Shown piece by piece: positions 8,811 through 17,294 of a stretch of DNA of 64,000 nucleotides. The stretch's first letter is position 1, and every line of letters begins with the position of its first letter. Source of the DNA: Xanthomonas sp. DAR 34887 (GTDB lineage Bacteria > Pseudomonadota > Gammaproteobacteria > Xanthomonadales > Xanthomonadaceae). The position numbers were made by a program, and so were the translations under genes. The DNA is taken from contig NZ_CP162490.1 of NCBI RefSeq assembly GCF_041245805.1, forward strand, positions 1,465,001 through 1,529,000. The letters are read 5' to 3'. The notes beneath the pieces were generated by a model. The model was not told where the DNA came from. It saw nothing but the letters and a program-made list of their open reading frames with translations, and made no database searches.

Positions 8811-9553
8811 GCCGCCGCCTGCGCCGGTGCGGCGACGAACGCGTCCGGCCAAGCCACGCCGGGTTGCACGTAGGCGAAGTGCAGCGCGTCCAGCTGCGAC
8901 CACAGCACGCCGCACTTGAAGCGCAGCGCATCCTGCACCAGTTGCTGTTTTTCCACCGTGTCGGCGTGGCGCTTGACGTAGTCCAGCGCGAAGTCCGAAT
9001 CGCGCGGCGCCTCGTGCAGGCGGTGCTCGAAATACGCCAGCGCCTCGCGCGAGACGAAATCGTAGTGCTGCAGCATGCCGGCGACGCGGCGGCCGATGAT
9101 GCCCGGCGCGAACAGCTCGGTCAGCGACGAGGCGATCGCCTCCAGCAGGCTCTTCTCGCGCACGAAATGCAGGTAGGCCTGCACCGCGAAGCGGGTGCCG
9201 GGCAGCAGCGCGCGGCCGGATTGCACGAGCGCGCGGTCCAGGCCCAGCGCGTCGGTCAGGTGCAGCCAGCGCGCGATGCCGCCTTCACCGTCGGCGCTGC
9301 CGTCGTGGTCGACGATGCGCTGGCGCCAGATCCGGCGCAGCGCCGGGTCGTCCATGCGCGCCAGGATCGCCGCATCCTTCAGCGGAATGCAACGCTGGTA
9401 CTCGTAGCGGTTCAGCGCCCAGGCCTGCACCTGGCCGCGTTCGAGCCGGCCGCTATGCAGCAGCGCGTGGAACGGGTGCTGGTCGTGGTACAGGCGCGCG
9501 CCGATCGCGCGCAGTTCCGCTTCCAGCTGCTCGGGGCTCAGCAGTGCGCTCAC
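8807..9553 (-). CDS. pqqC: Pyrroloquinoline-quinone synthase PqqC
   Basis: 248 aa, the usual size. PqqC catalyses the final ring closure and multi-electron oxidation giving PQQ, without metal or cofactor. Conserved segments are YHDQHPFHALLHSG, NRYEYQRCIPLKDAAILARM, VDHDGSADGEGGIARWL and HYDFVSREALAYFEHRL. The start is a GTG at 9553 (VSALLSPEQLEAELRAIG). The coding end overlaps pqqD. Confidence 0.96.
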   Translation of the reverse strand: MSALLSPEQLEAELRAIGARLYHDQHPFHALLHSGRLERGQVQAWALNRYEYQRCIPLKDAAILARMDDPALRRIWRQRIVDHDGSADGEGGIARWLHLTDALGLDRALVQSGRALLPGTRFAVQAYLHFVREKSLLEAIASSLTELFAPGIIGRRVAGMLQHYDFVSREALAYFEHRLHEAPRDSDFALDYVKRHADTVEKQQLVQDALRFKCGVLWSQLDALHFAYVQPGVAWPDAFVAAPAQAAA

Positions 9554-9578
9554 AGGCGGGTTCTCGCAGGCGGATGTT

Positions 9579-10478
9579 TCACAGCGTGATGTCCATGCCG
9601 TCGTGGGCGACCTCCCAGCCGTGCGCGGCCACCGCCGCGCGTTCGGCCGAGCCGGCGTCGAGGATCGGGTTGGTGGTGTTGATGTGGATGAAGACCTTGC
9701 GCGCCACGTCCAGGTCGGCGAACGCGCGCAGGGTGCCGGCTTCGCCATCGATGCTGAGGTGGCCCATGCGCTGGCCGGTCTTGGCGCTGACCCCGAGCTG
9801 CACCAGCTCGTCGTCGCGCCACAGGGTGCCGTCGAAGAACACCAGGTCGGCGCCGCGCAGGCGCGTGCGCAGCGCGTCGGTCATCGCCGCGCAGCCGGGA
9901 ATGTAGTGGAAGCGGTGGCGGCCGTCGTCGATGGTCAGGCCCAGGGTCTCCTCGTCGGAGCCGGCCAGGTCGCCGCTGTGGCGGCTCTCCATGAACAGCG
10001 GCACCTTGCCCGGCACCGCGAACGGGGTCACCTGCAGGCCGAGCAGCGACAGCGGCGTGTCCAGGGCGAAGGCATGACGTTGCACGTAGGCCGGGTGCAG
10101 CGCGTCGAAGATCGGATTCTGTGCCAGCAGGTCGAGCACGCGGCCGCTGCCATGCAGGTCGAAGCGCTGACTTTCGCGCATCGACAGCAGGCCGGCGATA
10201 TGGTCGATCTCGCCGCTGGTCAGCAGCACGGCCTCGATCGGCGAATGGCGCAGGTCGCGTTGCGGCCACAGCGCCGGGGTCGCCAGCAGTTGCTGGCGGA
10301 AATCGGGCGAGGCGTTGATCAGCAGCCAGCGCTGGTTGTCGGCGCTGACCGCGATGCTGGCCTGGGTGCGACGTTGGGCACCCGCAAGCTGTTGCCATGC
10401 CCGCAGGCTCGCGGGGGTATGGCAGTTCCATTGCGGGTGCCCTCCGCCGGCCGCCGATCCCAATACGATGAGGTGCAT
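9579..10478 (-). CDS. pqqB: PQQ biosynthesis protein PqqB (metallo-hydrolase fold)
   Basis: 299 aa, typical of PqqB, a metallo-beta-lactamase-fold enzyme reported to act as a tyrosine hydroxylase on the crosslinked Glu-Tyr intermediate. Family features: the N-terminal MHLIVLGSAAGGGHPQWNC, INASPDFRQQLL, LTSGEIDHIAGLLSMRE and, late in the protein, MGHLSIDGEAG and FIHINTTNPILD. The ATG at 10478 is chosen because MHLIVLGSAAGGG is the conserved start. It lies 63 bp after the short pqqA gene. Confidence 0.96.
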   Translation of the reverse strand: MHLIVLGSAAGGGHPQWNCHTPASLRAWQQLAGAQRRTQASIAVSADNQRWLLINASPDFRQQLLATPALWPQRDLRHSPIEAVLLTSGEIDHIAGLLSMRESQRFDLHGSGRVLDLLAQNPIFDALHPAYVQRHAFALDTPLSLLGLQVTPFAVPGKVPLFMESRHSGDLAGSDEETLGLTIDDGRHRFHYIPGCAAMTDALRTRLRGADLVFFDGTLWRDDELVQLGVSAKTGQRMGHLSIDGEAGTLRAFADLDVARKVFIHINTTNPILDAGSAERAAVAAHGWEVAHDGMDITL

Positions 10479-10541
10479 CCGGTCTCCGTCTACGGCGCCT
10501 GGCCGGTCACGCATCGTCTCGGCAACGGGGCTGACACGCGA

Positions 10542-10622
10542 TCAAAGCTCGCCGGAGGCGTAACAGTTGATTTCCGCACCAACGCAGATTTCGCGGATCA
10601 CGGGCTTGTTCCACTTCTTCAT
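10542..10622 (-). CDS. pqqA: PQQ precursor peptide PqqA
   Basis: A 26-residue peptide (starts MKKWNKPVIREICVG, ends CYASGEL), substrate of the PqqE/PqqD pair. The Glu and Tyr that become PQQ are Glu17 and Tyr21 in the expected E-x-x-x-Y spacing. The intervening residues are I, N and C, a less common choice than the V-T-S/M type, and there is a second cysteine at position 13. Start ATG at 10622 with AGAGGAAC upstream as ribosome binding site. First gene of the pqq operon. No pqqF protease gene is present in this window. Confidence 0.95.
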   Translation of the reverse strand: MKKWNKPVIREICVGAEINCYASGEL

Positions 10623-10884
10623 GGGCGTTCCTCTTCGGGGTGGGATCACGGGCGACGCCGGCGACCTCGGTCGCAGCCGAGCGCGGCGTCGGTTTCGAGA
10701 ATAGGCCTGCCCCCCACGGGCGGTGTGAAAATTCCGGTAAGGACGGCCCAAGTCGCAAGCCGGTCACAGTGAGCTTGCGGTGCGTGTGCGGCCGCGGCGC
10801 TGCGCACGGCGGGTGCGCGCAATTGTGGGCGGGCGCGCAAGCGCGCTAGTGTAGGGGGCACCGCTTCGTCACGACCGTCCGTCC

Positions 10885-13041
10885 TTGAATCACTCTTCCC
10901 ATCCCGGCCTTGAGGCGCTGCTGCAGCGCCCGGCCGCCGCCGCGTTGGCGCCCGCGCTGCGCGAAGCGCTGCTGCAGGCCTGGCAGGCGCAGCCGGAACA
11001 GACCGCGCGCGCGCCGTGGCCGGTGCTGGCCGATACGCTGGACGCGCTGGCCCTGCTGTCCGCCGACGAAGCCGCGCTGCTGGCCGCGCTGCTGTTCGAC
11101 CTGCCCGGCTTGCGCGCGCAGCTGGCGCAGTTGCCGGTCGCGCCGGCGGCGCGGGCGCAGGCGGTGGTCGGCCTGCTCGACGGCCAGGACGCGGCCGACC
11201 AGGTCTGGGCGCTGCACGCCGGGCGCGAGGCCGGGCGCAACAGCGAAGGCCTGCGCCGCCTGCTGCTGTCGATCGTGCAGGACCTGCGCGTGGTGCCGAT
11301 CCTGCTGGCGCGGCAGCTGGCGAAGATGCGCGTGGCCGACAAGCTGCCCGAGGCGCAGCGCCGCGCGCTGGCGCAGCTGACCCGCGACATCCACGCGCCG
11401 CTGGCCAACCGCCTGGGCATCTGGCAGCTGAAATGGGAGCTGGAGGACCTGGCGTTCCGCCACCTGGAGCCGGACACCTACCGGCGCATCGCGCGCGAGG
11501 TGGACGAGAGCCGGGTGGCGCGCGAGCGCTACATCGAAGCGGTCAAGAAACTCCTGTCCAAGGCGCTCGGCGAGCAGGGCCTGCAGGCGGAGATCAGTGG
11601 CCGGCCCAAGCACATCTACAGCATCTGGCGGAAGATGCAGAAGAAGCGGCTGGCCTTCGACCAGCTGTACGACCTGCGCGCGGTGCGGGTGATGGTCGAC
11701 GACGTCGCCGCCTGCTACGCCGCGCTGGGCGTGGTGCACGCGCTGTGGGCGCCGGTGCCCAGCGAGTTCGACGACTACATCGCCCGGCCCAAGGCCAACG
11801 ACTACCGCTCCCTGCACACCGCCGTGGTCGGCCCGGAAGGGCGCACGATCGAGGTGCAGATCCGCACCCACGAGATGCACGCGCAGGCCGAGCTGGGCGT
11901 GGCCGCGCACTGGAAGTACAAGGAAGGCGGCAAGGGCGCGGAGAAGGCCTTCGACCGCAAGATCACCTGGATGCGGCAGCTGCTGGAGCAGTCGCAGGAC
12001 GGCGAGCAGGGCGGGCTGGCCGGCGCGCTCGATGCCGAGCTGGTCGAGGACCGGGTCTATGCGCTGACCCCGATGGGCGAGGTGATCGACCTGCCGCAGG
12101 GCGCCACGCCGCTGGATTTCGCCTACCACGTGCACACGATGGTCGGGCACCGCTGCCGCGGCGCCAAGGTCAACAACCGCATCGTGCCGCTGACCCACAA
12201 GCTGCGCAGCGGCGACCGCGTCGAGATCCTCACCGGCAAGGAGGCCGAGCCGCGCCGCGACTGGCTGCTGCCGGCCAACGGCTACCTGGCCAGCGGCCGT
12301 TCGCGCGACAAGGTGCGCGCCTGGTTCCACAAGCTCGACCGCGCGCGCAACGTGCAGGCCGGCAAGGACCTGCTCGAACGCGAACTCAAGCGCCTGGGCC
12401 TGCAGCACGCCGACCTGTTGCCGGCGGCGAAGAAGTTCCATGCCGACGGCATCGAGGAGCTGTACATCCAGGTCGCGCTGGGCGACGTCGGCCCGAGTCA
12501 GGTCGGCCGCGCCCTGCACGAGGCCGAACGCGCCGCGGCGCAACCGGCGGCGCCGGCCATGCCGCGCCCGACCGCACGCCGCAGCGGGCTGGCCAAGTCC
12601 AAGTTCACTGTGCAGGGCGTGGGCAACCTGCTGGTGCAGCTGGCGCGTTGCTGCCAGCCGGTCGCCGGCGAACCGATCGCCGGCTACCTGACCCGCACCC
12701 GCGGCGTCACCGTGCACCGGGTCGATTGCGCGTCCTTCGCCCGGCTCGCCGCCGGCAACCCGCAACGGGTATTGCCGGTGGAGTGGGGCCAGGCCGGCGG
12801 CGGTTACGAGGTGGACGTGCTGGTGCGGGCGATGGACCGGCGCTGGCTGCTCAAGGACATCACCAACCTGATCGCGCAGGAGGACGCGCACGTGCTGGAG
12901 ATCAACAGCGACAACGTGCGCGACAGCGGCCGCACGCAGCTGCGGCTGCGTTTGAAGGTCGGCGACTACGGGCAGCTGTCCACCTTGCTCGGCAAGCTGG
13001 ATGCGCTGCCCGGGGTGGACGAGGCGCGGCGCCTGGGCTGA
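10885..13041 (+). CDS. relA: GTP pyrophosphokinase RelA, (p)ppGpp synthetase
   Basis: 718 aa RelA/SpoT-family protein of the stringent response. The N-terminal hydrolase-like domain lacks the HD/ED metal ligands (the ED position reads VVPILLARQLAKM), as in monofunctional RelA. The synthetase domain follows with SGRPKHIYSIWRKMQ near residue 237 and YIARPKANDYRSLHTAV near 302. The TGS domain begins near 391 (DRVYALTPMGEVIDLP), and an ACT domain occupies the last ~75 residues. No ATG lies near the 5' end of the conserved frame; a TTG at 10885 is the best start, since an in-frame stop lies at 10852. Confidence 0.93.
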   Translation: MNHSSHPGLEALLQRPAAAALAPALREALLQAWQAQPEQTARAPWPVLADTLDALALLSADEAALLAALLFDLPGLRAQLAQLPVAPAARAQAVVGLLDGQDAADQVWALHAGREAGRNSEGLRRLLLSIVQDLRVVPILLARQLAKMRVADKLPEAQRRALAQLTRDIHAPLANRLGIWQLKWELEDLAFRHLEPDTYRRIAREVDESRVARERYIEAVKKLLSKALGEQGLQAEISGRPKHIYSIWRKMQKKRLAFDQLYDLRAVRVMVDDVAACYAALGVVHALWAPVPSEFDDYIARPKANDYRSLHTAVVGPEGRTIEVQIRTHEMHAQAELGVAAHWKYKEGGKGAEKAFDRKITWMRQLLEQSQDGEQGGLAGALDAELVEDRVYALTPMGEVIDLPQGATPLDFAYHVHTMVGHRCRGAKVNNRIVPLTHKLRSGDRVEILTGKEAEPRRDWLLPANGYLASGRSRDKVRAWFHKLDRARNVQAGKDLLERELKRLGLQHADLLPAAKKFHADGIEELYIQVALGDVGPSQVGRALHEAERAAAQPAAPAMPRPTARRSGLAKSKFTVQGVGNLLVQLARCCQPVAGEPIAGYLTRTRGVTVHRVDCASFARLAAGNPQRVLPVEWGQAGGGYEVDVLVRAMDRRWLLKDITNLIAQEDAHVLEINSDNVRDSGRTQLRLRLKVGDYGQLSTLLGKLDALPGVDEARRLG

Positions 13042-13099
13042 CCCGGGCCGCGCGGCGCGCATGCACGGTCTTGCCATGCACGCACGCTAAGCTTGTGCG

Positions 13100-14629
13100 G
13101 TGAGCAAGCCGCCAGATCAGGTCAGGGACGAACGCCGGCGCCCACAGCGGTCGGTGCCGCTGTGGCGCGACCGCCGTGTCTGGCGCTGGACGCTGGCGGC
13201 CTTGCTGCTGGCGGCGTTGGCGCTGGTGATGTTCCGCCGCCCGCTGGCCGATCTGCTGTGGCCGGAAACGCGTATCCAGCAACTGCTCGACCAAGGCAAT
13301 GCGGCCTTGCGCGCCGGCCGTCTCAGTGCGGCCGACGGCAGCGGCGCGCGCGAGCGCTTCGAGGCGGCGCTGGCGCTGGACGGCGACCGTCTGCAGGCGC
13401 GGGCCGGGCTGGCCGCCACCGGCCGCGCCGCGCTCGGCCAGGCGCGGGCGGCGCTGGCCGCCGGGCGCTACGAGCAGGTGCGCTCGGCCTTGGCGCTGGC
13501 GCGCGCGTTGCAGGTGCCGCGTGCCGATGCCGATCGGATCGACGCGGCCTTGCGCCAGCGCGAGGCCACGCATGCGGGACTGGACCAGTTGCTGCAGAAG
13601 GCGGCGCAGGCCCTGCGCGAGGGTCGCCTGGATGGCGCCCCGGATGCGGCGTTGCCTTTGTACCGGCAGGTGCTGGAGTTCGCGCCGGAACGGACCGAGG
13701 CGCTGGAAGGCCGCGAGGACGCCTTGTCCGAATTGCTGCAGCGCGCGCAGCTGGCGCTGGCGCGCGGCGACGTGGCGGCGGCCGCGGCGCTGGTGGACAG
13801 CGCCCGCGGCTACGACCCCGGGCATGTCGACCTGCCGGCGGCGCAGGCCGCGCTCAACCGCACGCTGGAAGCCTTGCAGCGCGAGGCCGATGCCGCGTTG
13901 CGCCGGCAGCGCCTGGACGCAGCGGCGCGCGCCCTGGCCAAGCTGCGTGCCGCGGCCCCCGATGCATCCGCCGCGCGCGACAGCGCCGAGCGCGTGGCCG
14001 CGGCGTATGCGGCGCAGGCCACGCGTGCCGCGGCCGATTTTCGTTTCGCCGAGGCCGAGCGCGCGCTGCAGAAGGGGCAGGCGGTGGCGCCCGACAGCCG
14101 TGCGCTGGCCGACGCGCGGCAGGCGCTGGCGCGGGCACGGCAGAGTCAGGCCACGCTGCAATCGCCGCTGTCGCCGGCCGCGCGCGCGCGTCGCCTGCAG
14201 ACCGTGCTGGCGGAGCTGCAGGCGGCCGAGGCGCGCGGCGACTGGCTGACCCCGCCCGGCAGCAGCGCCTACGACGCGCTGCAGGCGGCGCAGGTGCTGG
14301 CGCCGCGCGATGCGCGCGTGCGCAGCGCCGAGCAGCGCGTGCTGGCGGCGCTGCGGCGCTGTTTCGACGACGCATTGCGCGGCAACCGGGTGCTGGCGGC
14401 GAGCGCGTGCTACGACGCCTGGCGTGCGCTGGCACCGAGCGGCAACGGCGTGGCTGCGGCGCGCAGGCGTCTGGCGCAGCGCTGGCTCGCGGTCGGCGAC
14501 GAGCGCCTGAGCGCCGGCGACGCCGACTTCGCGCGCGAAGCCCTGCGCCGCGCGCGCGCGATCGATCCCGGCACGCCGGAACTGGCTGCGTTCGCGCGGC
14601 GTCTGCACAGTCTGTCGCCTGGGCGTTGA
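13100..14629 (+). CDS. Membrane-anchored helical repeat protein, unknown function
   Basis: 509 aa, GTG start at 13100. After a basic N-terminus (about 28 residues) there is one transmembrane segment, WTLAALLLAALALVMF, then about 450 residues of Ala/Leu/Arg-rich helices with TPR-like periodicity, such as GNAALRAGRLSAADGSGARE, AQLALARGDVAAAAALVDSA and ADFRFAEAERALQKGQAVAP. The topology suggests a single-pass inner-membrane protein with a periplasmic helical repeat domain, probably for protein-protein contact. It begins 58 bp after relA. No catalytic motif was seen; the function is unknown. Confidence 0.7.
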   Translation: MSKPPDQVRDERRRPQRSVPLWRDRRVWRWTLAALLLAALALVMFRRPLADLLWPETRIQQLLDQGNAALRAGRLSAADGSGARERFEAALALDGDRLQARAGLAATGRAALGQARAALAAGRYEQVRSALALARALQVPRADADRIDAALRQREATHAGLDQLLQKAAQALREGRLDGAPDAALPLYRQVLEFAPERTEALEGREDALSELLQRAQLALARGDVAAAAALVDSARGYDPGHVDLPAAQAALNRTLEALQREADAALRRQRLDAAARALAKLRAAAPDASAARDSAERVAAAYAAQATRAAADFRFAEAERALQKGQAVAPDSRALADARQALARARQSQATLQSPLSPAARARRLQTVLAELQAAEARGDWLTPPGSSAYDALQAAQVLAPRDARVRSAEQRVLAALRRCFDDALRGNRVLAASACYDAWRALAPSGNGVAAARRRLAQRWLAVGDERLSAGDADFAREALRRARAIDPGTPELAAFARRLHSLSPGR

Positions 14630-15104
14630 GCGCCTGGGCGTGGCTTCTGGCCTTGCCGGAGGGACCGTTTCAGTGACTGCCGAAACCTGCCGTGTCGCTG
14701 CTGCTTGTGTCGCGTTCGATGGCGTGAGGCTGCAGGGAAACCCTGCTGCAGGAGCTGGCCGGCTTCGTGCTGACGTTGCTTCGGACGTTATCCGAAACTG
14801 TCGGGTCCATCGCTTCGTTCGTCGCGACTGAAGTCGCTCCCACAGGGGCCAGTCGGTCACCTGCTGGTTGCACTGTGTAAGGGGCTTCAGCCCAGACGAT
14901 GGCGACACTGTTGTGGTATCCGTCGCGGCTGAAGCCGCTCCTACAGAAGCTTGCCGGATGCACTGTAGGAGCGGCTTCAGCCGCGACGCGTTAGCGGTAG
15001 CACATCAGCGGTAGCGCATCGGGTCGATGGCCCGACCGACTCCCGCCAACGCCGCTTCTATCCGACGATCCGGCCCTGTCGGGCGGCAACCGGACGCAGC
15101 CGCC
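14630..15104. repeat. Intergenic region with REP-like GTAGGAGCGGCTTCAGCC repeats
   Basis: 475 bp between the convergent helical-protein and glycosyltransferase genes, with no convincing gene. It holds at least three copies of a palindromic element whose core reads GTAGGAGCGGCTTCAGCCGC: a minus-oriented diverged copy near 14827-14852, a minus copy at 14922-14946 and a plus copy at 14963-14987. The last two face each other. Related copies occur at 50.3-50.7 kb and at 60473-60497. Confidence 0.8.
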
Positions 15105-17201
15105 CTAGTCCAGAAACACCTGCCGCACCGTGGCGCGCGCCGCGTCCAGCGAGAAGTGGGTGGCGATGTTGCGCAGGCCGTTGCCGGCGAGGGTGTTCCA
15201 CAAGGCCTCGTCGGTGTACAGCTGCGCCAGCGCGGCGACGAACTGCGGTGCGGTGTCGGCGATCAGCACGTCTTCGCCGTGGCGCAGGTGCATGCCTTCC
15301 ACCGCGCATGGCGTGGCCACCACCGGTTGCCCGTGCGCCATGCTCAGGTTGACCTTGCCCTTGACCCCGGCGCCGAAGCGCAGCGGCGCCACCGCGATGC
15401 GGATCCCGTCCATGTAGGCGGCGATGTCCGGCACGTAGCCGAGCAATTCCACGCCGGGCGTGGCGGCGCCGAGACGGCGGATGTCGTCGGGCATGTCGGC
15501 GCCGATGCAGTGGAAGCGCAGTTCCGGCAGCAGCGCGCGCAGCGGCGGGAATATGTCCTGCAGGAACCAGCGCACCGCATCCACGTTGGGCGCATGGCGG
15601 AAGCCGCCGACGAACACCAGGTCGCGGCGCTGCGCCCACGGCAGGCCCGGTCCGGCCACTTCGTGCAGATTGGAGATCAGCGCGGTGCGCACCTGCGGCG
15701 CCTCGCGCTGCAGCTGTTCGCGCTCGACGCCGCTGACCAGCACGGTGACGTCGACCTGGGCCATCACCTCCAGTTCGCGCGCGCGGGTGCGTTCGGCCTC
15801 GCGCAGCAGGCGCGCGTCGCCGGCCAGCTCGGCGCCGCGGCGCTCGCGCAGGTAGTGCAGATCGACGGTATCGAACAGCCGCCGCGCCTGCGGCGCGAAG
15901 CGGCGCAGCAGCGGCAGGCAGGCATGGGCGACGTGGTGGCGCACCAGCAGCACCGCATGGAAGCGCGCGCCGTGCTCCAGCAGGAAGCCGGCCAGGCTCT
16001 TCAGATACGGCGCGTACCACACTTCCACGCCGAGCCGCTGCAGCGCTTCGCTGTGGCGGCTGGCGTACTCGCGGCCGCTGGGCACGAGCACCACGTGCGC
16101 GCCTTCCTGCAGCAGCAGGCGGATCAGGTTGAGCTGGCGCAGCGAGGCCGAGTCGCGGTCCGGCTGCGGCAGCGCCTCGTCGATGATCAGCACCTGGCGC
16201 TGGTGCCGGTGCAATTGTGCCGGGCTCGGCGTGGTGCCCGGCGGCAGCTGCTGCGCCAGGACGTCGGCCCATTTGGCCGCGAACACGCCGCGGTTGCGCA
16301 CCTGGTAGGCCTTGATGCCGCTGCCGGTGTCGGTGCCGTTGCTGGTGCCCTCGTCGTGCACCACCTGGCTCGCCGGCTGCAGCAGGGTGCGCAGTCCGGC
16401 CTGGCGCACGGCGAACGCCAGGTCGGTGTCTTCGTAGTAGGCCGGCATGTAGCGCGTGTCGAAGCCGCCCAGCGCCAGAAAACGGTCGCGCTCGATCGCC
16501 AGCGCCGCGCCGGCGCCGTAGTCGATGTCGCGCAGGTAGGCGTAGCGCGGATCCTCCGGCGATTCGAAGCGGCCGTAGCTCCAGGCGCTGCCGTCGGCGA
16601 AGACCACGCCGCCGGCTTCCTGCAGGCGCCCGTCCGGGTACAGCAGCTGCGCGCTGACCAGGCCGGCCTGCGGCACCTGCGCGAAGGTGTCCAGCAATGC
16701 ATCCAGCCAGCCCGGCTGCGGCACCGTGTCGTTGTTGAGGAACACCAGGTAGCGGCCGCGCGCGCGCGCCGCGCCGTCGTTGCAGGTGGCGATGAAGCCG
16801 CCGTTGCGGCCGCGCACGTGGTAGTGCAGGCCCTGGATCTGCGGCAGCCACTGCACGGTCTCGTCGCTGCTGCCGTCGTCGATCACCAGGATCTCGCAGG
16901 CCGCCGCCGGCGGGTGCGCGGCCAACGCGCGCAGGCAGGCGAGGGTGTGCGCGACGTGGTTGTAGACCGGAATCACGATGCTGGCCAGCGGCGCGTCGCT
17001 GGCCGGCACCGCGAAGGCGGCGAACGGTTGCGGCGCGACCGCGAACAGCGTGCGCCGCGGCGGCGGCAACGGCTGCGCATGCACCCGCAGCCGCTGCCAG
17101 GTGCTGCGCCAGCCGCGCGAGCGCAGGCTGACCAGGCCGCGCCGCAGCAGGCCGGCAAAACGGTTCAGGGCGTAGCGCAGGTTCGCCCAGGACATCGACA
17201 T
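15105..17201 (-). CDS. Two-domain glycosyltransferase (GT2 plus GT-B/GT4-like)
   Basis: 698 aa. The first half is a family 2 (GT-A) transferase: IVIPVYNHVAHTLACLRAL near residue 75, ILVIDDGSSDETV near 105, GFIATCNDGAARARGRYLVF, then LNNDT near 152 as the DxD-like nucleotide-sugar/metal site, and YYEDTDLAFAVRQAG. The second half has the GT-B pattern, with FVGGFRHAPNVDAVRWF and, near the C-terminus, VAPLRFGAGVKGKVNLSMAHG and VVATPCAVEGM. Two ATGs (17201 and 17195) are possible starts. There is no signal peptide, so it is probably a cytoplasmic enzyme of a cell-surface polysaccharide or O-antigen pathway; the acceptor is unknown. It stands alone, not in a polysaccharide cluster. Confidence 0.88.
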   Translation of the reverse strand: MSMSWANLRYALNRFAGLLRRGLVSLRSRGWRSTWQRLRVHAQPLPPPRRTLFAVAPQPFAAFAVPASDAPLASIVIPVYNHVAHTLACLRALAAHPPAAACEILVIDDGSSDETVQWLPQIQGLHYHVRGRNGGFIATCNDGAARARGRYLVFLNNDTVPQPGWLDALLDTFAQVPQAGLVSAQLLYPDGRLQEAGGVVFADGSAWSYGRFESPEDPRYAYLRDIDYGAGAALAIERDRFLALGGFDTRYMPAYYEDTDLAFAVRQAGLRTLLQPASQVVHDEGTSNGTDTGSGIKAYQVRNRGVFAAKWADVLAQQLPPGTTPSPAQLHRHQRQVLIIDEALPQPDRDSASLRQLNLIRLLLQEGAHVVLVPSGREYASRHSEALQRLGVEVWYAPYLKSLAGFLLEHGARFHAVLLVRHHVAHACLPLLRRFAPQARRLFDTVDLHYLRERRGAELAGDARLLREAERTRARELEVMAQVDVTVLVSGVEREQLQREAPQVRTALISNLHEVAGPGLPWAQRRDLVFVGGFRHAPNVDAVRWFLQDIFPPLRALLPELRFHCIGADMPDDIRRLGAATPGVELLGYVPDIAAYMDGIRIAVAPLRFGAGVKGKVNLSMAHGQPVVATPCAVEGMHLRHGEDVLIADTAPQFVAALAQLYTDEALWNTLAGNGLRNIATHFSLDAARATVRQVFLD

Positions 17202-17294
17202 CCGTTACAACTCCAGCTTAAACAAAGGGGACCCCGCGCCGCGCTGCCTGCTGGCCTGCGCTAGACTCGCCGGAATTTACATTCTCGCATCCCC

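Noticed and set aside
10623..10884. A riboswitch or leader before relA
   Set aside because: No conserved aptamer-like structure was recognised; the 260 bp hold only divergent promoter space for pqqA and relA.
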